Shown: positions 53,217-62,467 of the stretch, piece by piece
Numbering within the stretch: position 1 is the first letter of the stretch
Layout: every line of letters begins with the position of its first letter
DNA from: Ilyonectria destructans
Lineage: Eukaryota; Ascomycota; Sordariomycetes; Hypocreales; Nectriaceae
DNA: 64,000 nucleotides
Direction: 5' to 3'
Assembly: GCA_020740775.1 (NCBI GenBank)
Contig: JAHEWK010000012.1
Coordinates: forward strand, 1,178,001 to 1,242,000
Translations under genes and position numbers: made by a program
The notes under the pieces: generated by a model
What the model saw: only the letters and a program-made list of their open reading frames with translations
Told to the model about the DNA's origin: nothing
Database searches by the model: none

Positions 53217-54851
53217 ATGCTTTGTGGAAGTCCGTACCGCCCCGAATCCACCGTGGCAGCCGCGTTGTGCTGACTCCGTCTACAGTTTCCGGGGAGGCTC
53301 CCCAAGAGCCGGTCGTGTCTAAGAAGTCCGGTGTGTACATCTGTCGTCTGCATGCCCCCATCGCGCTGACTCCCTGCCAGGCGTCGTTTACGAGAAGCGA
53401 CTCATCGAGCAGTACATCAGCGAGCACGCCACCGAGCCCAGCTCCGGCGAAGCGCTCACCAGCGACGACCTCCTCCCGATCCACTCGTCGCGTATCGTCC
53501 GGCCGCGTCCTCCCACCCTCACCTCCATCCCCGCCCTGCTCGCAACCTTCCAGAACGAATGGGACGCGCTTGCGCTAGAGACGTACAACCTTAAGGAGCA
53601 GCTCGCGCGCACCCGCGAGGAGCTTGCGACGGCCCTGTACCAGCACGATGCCGCCGTGCGGGTCATCGCCCGGCTGACCAAGGAGCGAGAGGAGGCTCGG
53701 GACGCGCTGAGCAAGGTCACCGTGTCTGGAGGTGCTAGTGGAGATCAAATGGTTGTGGACAGCGTGGAGCAGCTTCCCGAGGAGCTGGCCGCGCGCGTGG
53801 ACGCGACTCATCAAACGTACGTGGTTGCGCTGGTTCAATTCCTGGATAGGAGGCTAACGTGGGTTGCAGGCTGTCCAAGGGCCGCAAGAAGCGACCGATT
53901 CCCGAAGGTTGGGTCAGCGCAGAGGAGGTGTCTTCCTTTGCCGTCGAGGCTACAAACGCCCTCCCCGTGCCCCAGGCGACGTCGCTGGGTCTGGAGGGTG
54001 ACTACGCCGCTGTTGGCGGTGTGACGGGCGAGGCCGCCATCTACTCGGTCGGCGCGGACAAGGTAGAGCGACAGGTTCCCGTCAACGAGCCGGTGACGGA
54101 TACCATCTGGACCGGGTCCAAGTTGATCTTCGCCACGGGCCAGGGTGCCGTCAAGGTCTTCGAGGGCGGCAACGAGCTGGCGTCGCTGAGCGAGCACTCT
54201 GGCGCCGCCACCGCCTTGAGCGTGCACCCCGGTGGTGAGCTGCTGGCTTCCGTTGGCACTGACAAGAGCATTGTCTTTTACGACTTGGCTTCGATGAGCC
54301 GTGCCAGCCGTGCCTACACCGATGCTGGTGAGTACATGAGTCGTTTGTTAACAGTCCCTTGCTAACCGCTTCTAGCTCTCACGTCGTGCGCTTTCCACCC
54401 CGATGGTCACCTGTTTGCTGCCGGTACTGTCACCGGCGACATCAAGCTTTTCATGACCAAGACGCTCGAGCAAGCCGCCGTCTTCAAGCTGGGCGCACCC
54501 GTGCAGGCGCTCGCCTTTTCCGAGAACGGCTTCTGGTTCGCGGCCACGGCCAAGGGCCAGACCATGGTGACCATCTTCGACCTGCGAAAGGAGGGAGACG
54601 CGGCCGTGGCCAAGGTTCTCGAGACTGGCGGGCCAGTGCAGTCATTGGCGTGGGACTACAGCAGCCAGTTCCTGGCGACAGGCGGCGCCTCAGGCGTGAC
54701 GGTGCATCAGTACACCAAGTCTAGCAAGGCGTGGAGCGAGCCCCTGCGGAACGCGACGCCCGCCATCGCGGTCCGCTGGGGAGAGTCGGCGAAGAAGCTG
54801 GTGACGGTGAATGGAGAGGGCGTGGTCAGCATACTGGGCGCCAAAGAATAG
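53217..54851 (+). CDS. PRP19: Pre-mRNA-processing factor 19 (U-box E3 ligase)
   Basis: Five exons, 53217-53229, 53286-53330, 53381-53816, 53870-54327 and 54376-54851, give 475 residues. Exon 1 is only 13 nt and ends at a GTCCGT donor; splicing produces MLCGISGEAPQEPVVSKKSG, the unmistakable start of Prp19. A U-box (about 1-70) with YEKRLIEQYISEH is followed by the tetramerising coiled coil (TYNLKEQLARTREELATALY, HDAAVRVIARLTKEREEARD) and a C-terminal WD40 propeller (GEAAIYSVGADKVER, LSVHPGGELLASVGTDKSIV, CAFHPDGHLFAAGTVTGDIK, ending VVSILGAKE). Prp19 is the core of the NineTeen complex that activates the spliceosome and ubiquitinates splicing factors in the nucleus; it is also linked to DNA repair. 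Confidence 0.95.
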
Positions 54852-55789
54852 ACGGTTCGCTTTTTTTGGTTGTGTTTACAGACCGGCCTTGGAGACGGAC
54901 GGCAACTATTCAGAGGTGGGAGGGGAGGAGTGGGTGGGAGTGTCGATTTAATAGCTGTACAATTAAGGCCTGGGAGACTGATGGATAGGCTGGGCAGACA
55001 GGACTTTTACACAAAATGAAGATTTCGATTTCGGCCTTTGTCATTTGAACTGCATCACGGTAGTCTTTGGGGTCACTGTTTGATTGAATGCAAAGTGAAT
55101 GGCATTGTTCTTCAAACAATCACAACCTCGGAACCAGCGCCGATGATTGAACGTCCCGTCACTTTTTTAGCGGCGATTCACGTTACCGGCCCTGTAACCG
55201 ACCAGCCTTGCCGCCTAAACAAACCAACGGGCCCCTGCAAATTAGTGCCCGGGCTCCATGTTTAGCGGGGTAATCGCTATCGCTGGCGGGACCTTGGCGT
55301 GGCAGCCTTGCCCTGCAGCGAACCGCCACAGGGTCCGAGGTCCACGTCGGATTTCATTCGTCTCGACTTGCACACTTCAACCTTTCGTCACTCTCGACCT
55401 TTTGCACCACCACCACCAACGCGGATATCGTCGCCGCGGCTTGCCACGTATCTGTCTTCGCTGCGAGGTTCCAACGAGCGACCTCGACGACTGCGACGAC
55501 GCTCGCTCCGATACTTCGCCGTCATCTCTACTGGCTGCCAACGACGTCCTAATCGAGCGCCTTTGATCCATCGACCCGGTGGCGACAGCCAACGCAAACG
55601 CTTCCCTTGCCTTGCGCAGGATTCACCGGGTGCACGCCGTCACGAACCCTCGACGCCGCCTGGCTGCCTTGAGACAGCCAGCGCGCACCCGCGAATACGA
55701 TATATATCGGGCATTCTCCCGCACCGTCGTCCTGCGCCATCACCACGCCACCTGCTACTCACCTTTCCTTGCCTTCGACATCGCCCGAC
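54852..55789. other. Intergenic; Prp19 3' side and RING gene promoter
   Basis: Contains the 3' region of Prp19 and the GC-rich upstream region of the RING gene. Long plus-strand frames from 55258 and 55299 run into the RING gene in other frames and begin with non-ATG codons or lack motifs, so they are not called. Confidence 0.4.
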
Positions 55790-56970
55790 ATGGCTACGCA
55801 CCGCGAGGACTCGCTCTTTGTCAGCGACAGCGACCCCATCGAGATCGACTCCAGCCCAAACAGGGACGCAAACACCGGCATCAACCTCATCCTGCCCATG
55901 CCCGAGGGCTGGTCCAACGGGGGCACGCCAAACACTTCGCAACCTTCACGCAGCACGCGCCGAACCGAAGCCCGTCAACCCGCTCAGCAGCAACCGCAGC
56001 AACCTGCTCCCGTCATCGACCTCACCGAAGAACCCGACTCTCCCGTGCAGGCACGCCGCTCCATCTCGCACAACCACGGCGGCAGGAATCCGCGCAGGAC
56101 CAACTCGCAGCGGGTGTCGCCGCCTCGCCTCGCACGCAGCGATAGCACCTTTTTGCCGGCCGCATCCAGCTTCATCGACCTCACCGCCGACTCTCCCGAG
56201 GACGACCCGTCGTTCAACCCAGCGCGCAGACTGAACGGACGAATCCCCGGAGACGACCTCTACGAGAACCCCGACCATCCCTCCTACGACCCATCGCACC
56301 CGCTGCGCAGACGGCTCGGTGGTCGCCTGCGCCCGCGCCCGGATGAACTGATCGAGCTCGAGTTCATCAGCTCCGTGCCCCGACGCGCAGCTGCACTCCC
56401 CACATTTGCCATCGGACTGACCAGAAGACTGGCCGGTATCCTGGGTTCGGACATCATCGGCGGTGCCTTTGCCCAGCCGCAACTCGACGTGTCGCGAAAC
56501 GCCTTTGCTCCCCGAGAACCGAGCCCCAAGCCACCCATGGAGCCGGCCCCTCCCACCCGCGAGGGCTTCACGCGCGACACCTGCGCCGACCCCGAGAAGG
56601 AATCAGAAACCATTGTCATTTGCCCCGCATGCAACGAAGAGCTGGCGTACGACCCGAACGGAGTGGTGGCGCCGAGTCCCACAAGTGGAAAGAAGAGGAA
56701 GAGAGCAGCTGGAGAGCATCACTTCTGGGCTCTAAAGAAGTGTGGCCATGTACGTGGACCCCCCTGGCAGTTATTTTGCCCCTTGACTAACAGCGCATCT
56801 AGGTATATTGCGCAGACTGCTTTGAGAACCGCAAGCCCACAAAGGCAAACCCCGTTGGTGCGGGTTTCCGTGCGCCTGAAGGGAAGAGCCTCAACGAGAT
56901 CCGATGTGTGGTGGACGGCTGTGAAACAAAGGTCTCGGCCAAGGGCGAGTGGGTGGGCATCTTCCTCTGA
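55790..56970 (+). CDS. SUMO-interacting RING-type protein (Slx5/Rfp1-like STUbL candidate)
   Basis: Two exons, 55790-56749 and 56803-56970, with a 53-nt intron (GTACGT, TGACTAAC branch, TCTAG), total 375 residues. Three hydrophobic-acidic SUMO-interacting motifs are visible: PIEID at 16-20, VIDLTEE at 75-81 and FIDLTAD at 128-134. The C-terminus has a RING-like metal-binding set: Cys278, Cys281, Cys318, His320, Cys323, Cys326, Cys355 and Cys360, the intron falling right after His320. SIMs plus RING is the plan of SUMO-targeted ubiquitin ligases (Slx5-Slx8, Rfp1/2), which act in the nucleus in genome stability. The first loop between Cys281 and Cys318 is unusually long and basic. Assignment to Slx5/Rfp1 is inference from architecture. 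Confidence 0.75.
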
Positions 56971-57583
56971 TGCTTCTGCCAGGGCGCCTGAAGTCTTGAT
57001 CCAAGTCCAAAGGGGCTCGGATCGAACAACGAAATCATGATTGGACGACGGAATCAGGAGCATGGAACGGCGTTTGGGGTTGATTACATAGATGTTTTAA
57101 TGGCGAGGATAAAGTCCCACTGACCCCGTCGTTCTTGACAAGCCATGGCGAGACTGTTGCTTTACTACCTTAGCGATGCGTGTGGAGACATGTCCACGGG
57201 ATTTGTGCCGGAGAAAAGGGCGAGTTGAGCCTTGCTTGGACGGCACGAGGACCACAACGGCCAAGCCACGCAGCGCAGCAGTAGTGTAATGATCAAACTC
57301 CATTTATTCATTGCAGTGTATTCAATGTATTCGTAAAACATGTCGCCATCAAGCACCAAACCAGCTTGTGCATAATGCCCAACGCCGGCGTCAAAAAAAC
57401 GACGACCCGGCAGTGACAACGCTGCCCCGATGCATCCCCCAAATCCATAAACTGCAGTTCCGCGAGGCTGCTACTGTAAAACTCCAAGATGATGTCTGTC
57501 GCGCTATGCTCTGTGTATGCTGTGCCGTGCCCCAATCCCATGCAAGTAAAAGTAAAAGAGAGTCGTGCCCCCGTTCTGTCGTG
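56971..57583. other. Intergenic between convergent genes
   Basis: Shared 3' region of the plus-strand RING gene and the minus-strand charged protein gene. Short opposing frames only; no RNA gene or strong hairpin recognised. Confidence 0.4.
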
Positions 57584-59218
57584 TCAAATCATCAGCTCGA
57601 GCGCGAGCTCGTCTACCCAGTCTCCTCCGTACTCTGTCTCCTGGGAGGCGCTTGGGGCCTGTGGCTCGCCCGGTGGGGGTTGAAGCGGTCTCACGTTCTC
57701 CTTGTTGCCCTCGACTGGAGGTTGAAGTGGCGTCATGTTCTCCTTGTTGCCCTGGGCTGGAGGCTTTATTTGTGGTTTGCGCTCTATGACCTTTTGTGGC
57801 TTATACGCCGGTGGTTTGGACACCAGTCTGGTGCCTGACATTGCTGTGCCCCTCGCTGCACAGGCCCTCAACTCTGCGGCTATCGCCTTATCGCGTCTCG
57901 CGCGAGCTTCAGCTTGGCGAACCGCTATGCCGGCCTGGATGCGCTCGCGCTCCCGTTGCTGGATCTGCTCGAGGGCGGCGGTACGACGGCTGCGGTGCAG
58001 AGCGAGGGACATGAGCTCGTGGGAGCCGGACGAGGTGAAGAAGCGGCGCGGCGGGGGCGATGGGGAGTCCACGATGGGTTCCGGGAGTGACGGCTCGGGC
58101 GGTGGCTGAAGTTGCTCAGGTTTGGTCTGCGCTGCGTCGCGGGCGGTGGACTCTTGCTGCGTGGCGATTTCTTCTTCAAGCTCGCGGGCTTGCTGGGACG
58201 ACGAGGGGAAGAAGTCGTCGAAGTTGAAGAGGATGGCTTGTGTGCTCATGGGGGGTTCTTGGCGGGGAGGGGAGGGTGAGGGTGATGGCCGGTGATGGAC
58301 TGGTTCGGCGGGCGGTGGTTTTGGTCTTGGGGTTTCTGTTCGGGGTTGTCTCTGGAGACCAAGGTCGTGTTCGTATCGGGTCGTGGGGTTTGGGTCTCGT
58401 ATCATGGTTGGAGTGGTGATTCTTTGAAGGGCGGGAGAGTCTTGTTGATCGTTCTGTTCAGGTTTCTTGATTGGTTCCTTCTTGACACTTGCCTCCACGT
58501 CGTGTAGCAGCTCCAGCGCCAGATCCTCTTCAAAGTCCTCATCCAGGTCTCCCAGGTCGTTCAGGTCGTCCAGGTCGTCCAGGTCATCCATGGCTTGTTC
58601 CGGTGCTTCTACTTCCGCTTCTGCGTTTGCCTCTGTTTCCACTTCAACTTCTGCCTCTGCTTCCACTTCCGTATTTGCATCTGGTATTTTGGGTTCTGCA
58701 GCTTCCTCTGCCCCGTCTTCCTCTCCCCCGTCTTCTTCCTCTCCCTCTTCTTCCATAATATCCCCAAGCTTCAGTCCCCTCGCCGGACAAGGCGTAACTG
58801 GCTCAGGGGTCTCGCTCGCACAAACTCCCCGCCCCTCAGAATCTCTCTTCTTCGCAGTTCCATTCCCACGCACAAACCAAGCAATGGTGTCCTGGCTCGG
58901 TCGCACGCTGACAGTCGGCAGGCCTTTCTTGCGCTTCTCCTCCCGCTCAGCCAGCTCCTTTCCCTTCTTCTTCTCGCGGGCGGCGCGGGCCTTGGCCGAC
59001 GCCTTTTCCTTCTCAAACTCCTTGCGGATGCGTTCCTGCTCGGCCTTTTCCTGCTTGATGCGCTCGGCGCGGGACAGGCGCGGGGCGCGGTTGGCCGCCT
59101 TGTAGGCCTTCTGGACCTGCTTGGACGTCATGGGCCGCGCCGCGGTCGGCTGGCGCTCGGGGGATTCATTGCGGCCCGGGTGCTGCGGGATCAGCGTGAA
59201 TGTCCTCTGGCCGGCCAT
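57584..59218 (-). CDS. Charged, low-complexity hypothetical protein
   Basis: 544 residues from the first ATG in the frame (59218); the frame is open 50 codons further upstream from a GTG, so an unseen leader exon is possible. N-terminus MAGQRTFTLIPQHPGRNESP; then a basic coiled coil (RLSRAERIKQEKAEQERIRK) and a short block LPTVSVRPSQDTIAWFVRGN that looks conserved. A long acidic tract (EEEGEEEDGGEEDGAEEA and DDLDDLDDLNDLGDLDEDF) follows, then Pro-rich linkers, a second charged helix (ALEQIQQRERERIQAGIAVR), and two copies of EGNKEN..PLQPP near the end. No enzymatic domain. Probably a nuclear or cytoskeletal scaffold; function unknown. Confidence 0.7.
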   Translation of the reverse strand: MAGQRTFTLIPQHPGRNESPERQPTAARPMTSKQVQKAYKAANRAPRLSRAERIKQEKAEQERIRKEFEKEKASAKARAAREKKKGKELAEREEKRKKGLPTVSVRPSQDTIAWFVRGNGTAKKRDSEGRGVCASETPEPVTPCPARGLKLGDIMEEEGEEEDGGEEDGAEEAAEPKIPDANTEVEAEAEVEVETEANAEAEVEAPEQAMDDLDDLDDLNDLGDLDEDFEEDLALELLHDVEASVKKEPIKKPEQNDQQDSPALQRITTPTMIRDPNPTTRYEHDLGLQRQPRTETPRPKPPPAEPVHHRPSPSPSPPRQEPPMSTQAILFNFDDFFPSSSQQARELEEEIATQQESTARDAAQTKPEQLQPPPEPSLPEPIVDSPSPPPRRFFTSSGSHELMSLALHRSRRTAALEQIQQRERERIQAGIAVRQAEARARRDKAIAAELRACAARGTAMSGTRLVSKPPAYKPQKVIERKPQIKPPAQGNKENMTPLQPPVEGNKENVRPLQPPPGEPQAPSASQETEYGGDWVDELALELMI

Positions 59219-59545
59219 CGTGGCGCCGACATTTGACCGGGCGTTTGGTGGGAGGCGTCCGGGGAGAGGCGTTTGAGTCGAAGGAGTCGGTACGTGAATG
59301 GCGGTTTGGATGGGACGCGCTGGTGGGGTGATGACATGTGTGGTGACGCGAAGTGGAAACGAGGTCACATGACGACCCTCACCAGTGTCTGAGAACGGTT
59401 GTTGAACCGAATCATGAAAGAAACTTGGGGGAGTATTGACAACTTGTTGGATAACTCAAAATTGGGATGATTCAAGGTAAATGGAGTTGGGTTCATAATC
59501 CTTGGAATCCCTCGGATACTTGGAATCCCTCAGATAACTCACTAT
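59219..59545. other. Intergenic
   Basis: 327 bp between two minus-strand genes. Contains short direct repeats (CTTGGAATCCCTC twice near 59500-59530) and no coding sequence I can support, unless the open frame upstream of 59218 is part of the next gene's 5' exon. Confidence 0.4.
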
Positions 59546-60586
59546 CTACTTGTCCAGCGTCTCAACCGTCGGATCCCACGCACACGGGCTATAGTCGGTC
59601 GTCGCCACATCCTCAACCTCTTCTTCCGTCAGCTCAAAGTCGTACAGCTGCGTATTCTCGAGGATCCGCGACGGCGTCACGCTCTTGACCAGCGGCACGT
59701 ATCCGCGCTGCAGGCTCCAGCGCAGCAGGATCTGGGCCTCCGTCTTGCCGTACTTGGCCGCCAGCGCCGCAACCTTGGGCTCGCCCCAGCGCTGGCCGCG
59801 CACAATGGGACAGTAGGCCTCGACGGCGATGTTTCGCGCGCGGCACCACGTCACAATGTCCGCGCGCGTCAGCCACGGGTGCACTTCCCACTGGCCCACC
59901 GAGATGACGCCGCCCTTGCCCGGCCCGCCGCGCTCCGCTTCGAGCTCCTTGATGTACGCCTCGAGCTCGTCGAGGTGGTGCACGCCGTAGTTGGATACGC
60001 CAATGGAGCGCACTTTGCCGGCCTCGACGCTCTCGACCAGTGCCTTCCATGCGCCCTTGCGGTTCTCAGGGCCGCCGTAGGGCGCGTGGATGAGCACCAG
60101 GTCGAGGTAGCCCAGCTTCGTCTCCTCCAGGGCCGTATTCACCAGCGTCAGCGTGTTGTCATATCCCAAGGGCGCCTTGCGTGTGGGGACCTTGGTAGTG
60201 AAGAAGACTTCGGATCGGGGGATGCCAGCGGCCGTGATGCCTTGTGCACTCTCCCCTTGGTTGCGGTACGCTGAGGCTGAGTCGATCTAGCGCAGCGTCA
60301 GCATCTGGGCCGGAACAGGCGGGTTACATTGGAGGAGTCTGACATGCCGATAGCCAACCTCCAACGCTCCCTTGCAGATGTCCGGGGCTTGTTCCAGGGG
60401 ACTACATGTGTAATTAGACATTGATCCTGCTGGGAGGCTGTGTGACGGCTCACGTTTGATAGACCTGGACGTGTGTTAGCTTGATATGGCGCAGCAAGGT
60501 AGGGAACGTACACCAAAGCCGAGACGGGGGATCTCATATCCCGAGTTGAGCTTTAGAGTAGAGTTGAGGGTGAGTTTGGATGCCAT
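59546..60586 (-). CDS. Aldo-keto reductase
   Basis: Four exons, 60586-60512, 60464-60454, 60401-60344 and 60286-59546, all in phase, total 294 residues. NADPH-dependent carbonyl reductase with a TIM barrel. The catalytic tetrad is complete: Asp50 and Tyr55 in IDSASAYRNQG, Lys80 in FFTTKVP and His115 in LVLIHAPYGGP. GVSNYGVHHLDEL and the C-terminal cofactor region (VPLVKSVTPSRILENTQLYD) also match. Exon 2 is a micro-exon of only 11 nt encoding VYQ plus two bases, placed between GTACGT and GTGAGC introns; without it the conserved GVYQT strand would be lost. The substrate is unknown. Confidence 0.9.
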
Positions 60587-60911
60587 TTTGCGGTTCATTG
60601 ATGAGTTGATGTTAAACTCGGAGAGTTGCTTTGGAGTTGAGGCGGGGTCGAGATGGTGATGCAGCTAGAGATCGGATATGCATATTAACTCCGGATCACG
60701 CAAGATGATGTCCACAAAAGCAGTCCATAATCATTCTACCATTGAAATTAATCACAGAATGTATCATAAGAGCGATAACAATATTAATATTAACTTACAC
60801 CCATTTACCCTATTCCCAGCCGGGCATTTTCGTGTTTAACATCATACAGGGTAGCAGTCACATCAAGATCGAACGACATGACGTTTTACAATTTTTTTGG
60901 ACTTGGGCTCT
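60587..60911. other. Intergenic
   Basis: 325 bp upstream of the aldo-keto reductase and downstream of the Pelota gene, both minus strand. No feature seen. Confidence 0.4.
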
Positions 60912-62467
60912 CTAGATGACACTATCCAACATGTCTTGCTGTTCTCGGGCATTCCGATCTTCTGCAGCTTCAACCTCTTCCTCCTCTCCGTCATCATCCA
61001 GATCCAACATTGGGTAGTTGAGAATGGCGGCAATGTCGCCGAGCATGGTCAGACGCTGGCCGCTCTCATGATCACTACTCAAGACCCTCGCATCGCCGCC
61101 GTCGCTTCTGACCTTTTCGACGAGTGCCACATACTTCTTGCGGGTGGCTAAGTCTTCGCTCCGGAAGAGCGAGTTGTTGACTAGGAGGACGCCGCCGCCA
61201 GGACCAACAGCACCGTCGTTGACGGCCTTTTCCACAGCTGAAGTACCGTACCACGCCCGGCCATCATCCAGCTTGAGCATATCAAAGAACTGATCCACGT
61301 ACTGGGCCTCGCGGGCAAACTTCATGTCCTTCATCTTGGCCAGGACCTCGGGGCTCTTGAGCACCTCGTTGAGACTGTGGACGTGCCCCGAGTTGGCGTG
61401 CACGACAGTTGCTTGCTTGGCCACGGCGGTCAAGACCTTGTCAGCCTTGTCCCGGCCCTGGTTCGCAATGTACTGCTTAAAGTCTGCAGCGACGAATCCC
61501 GGGCTGGCCAGCAGCAGCGGGCGCGACTCGGAAAAGTCCATGGTGCGGACCAGGGTCGACAGCGTCTTTTCGAAGAAGCGGCGCATGCCGGCATCCTGGT
61601 CTGAAGCCAGGTCGCGCTTCTTCGGAATGACGCTCTCGACACGGACTTTCAAAACTGTGCGGAACTGCGTAATGAGGCAGATGTTGGCCAGGCCCTCCTG
61701 CATGACGACGGCGGCCATGGCACCGTCCTTGTCATCGGCCAGGGACTCCTGGAGCGCGGCCTTGGCGATGGAGTCCCAGCCATCGGGCTTGATGACGGTG
61801 AAGGCACGGTTGACCTCGAGGTCGAGCGTGTGGTGCGAGCCGAGGGTGACGTGGGGGTTCTCGGCGGCCACGGTGCCAGAGACACGGAGGGCCGAGATGA
61901 CCGGGTCGAAGAAGGTCGACTTGACTTTGATGGCCAGGTCGGTGTGCACCCGCTCCGACGCCGTGCTGCCGGTGCTGCTGGTGCTGACGACCTTGCGGAT
62001 GGCGTGGGCGTGGATGATGTCGCCGGGGAGGATTAGGTTGTAGGCATGCCACTGGGGGGGACGTTAGCGGGCGGATATCACGGGTAGGAAGCATGCATGG
62101 CGTTGTGTTGTCATGGGACAGCTGTCACGGGGGAGATATCACGACGGGGATCAAGGGCGAGGCCAGGCGGGATGAGACAAGGCAAGACAAAGACTAGGTA
62201 AAGCAAGTCAACGGCGTGGAGTTTGATGCCACGACCAAACTCCACGGCGCATGAGGCGGGTGCTATGGCTGCCGCGCTGGCCAAGCCCAAGATGATAACG
62301 AGGCGGTCATGGAGGTGTGTGAGGGGCAGACAGGGCTGAGATGGAGGGGTAGAGCAGAGTCACAGAAGGGAAACGGGCTGACGGACCATATCTTCGGGAT
62401 CCTCGGGGAGCAGAGACACCGTCTCCTCCTCGAGGGTCTTGGGCACCTTGCGCGATACCAGCTTCAT
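60912..62467 (-). CDS. DOM34: Pelota/Dom34 ribosome-rescue factor
   Basis: Two exons, 62467-62387 and 62051-60912, separated by a 335-nt intron (donor GTCCGT, acceptor CCCCCAG), give 406 residues, the usual size. The N-terminus MKLVSRKVPKTLEEETVSLL and EDPEDMWHAYNLILPGDIIH are diagnostic. RVESVIPKKRD, the central-domain ASPGFVAADFKQYIANQG and SGHVHSLNEVLKSPEVL, and the acidic C-terminus (DLDDDGEEEEVEAAEDRNAR) follow. Pelota is an eRF1 relative lacking the GGQ release loop; with Hbs1 it splits stalled ribosomes in no-go and non-stop decay in the cytoplasm. The intron is by far the longest confidently placed in the window. Confidence 0.95.

Noticed and set aside
55299..56234. 311-codon plus-strand frame overlapping the RING gene
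   Set aside because: Different frame from the conserved SIM/RING protein, Arg/Pro/Thr-rich, no domain; shadow of the real gene.
58467..59105. 212-codon plus-strand Ser-rich frame
   Set aside because: Antisense of the acidic and coiled-coil repeats in the minus-strand gene; Ser runs arise from antisense of Glu/Asp/Ala codons.
61324..62043. 239-codon plus-strand frame opposite Pelota
   Set aside because: Antisense shadow of a highly conserved gene.
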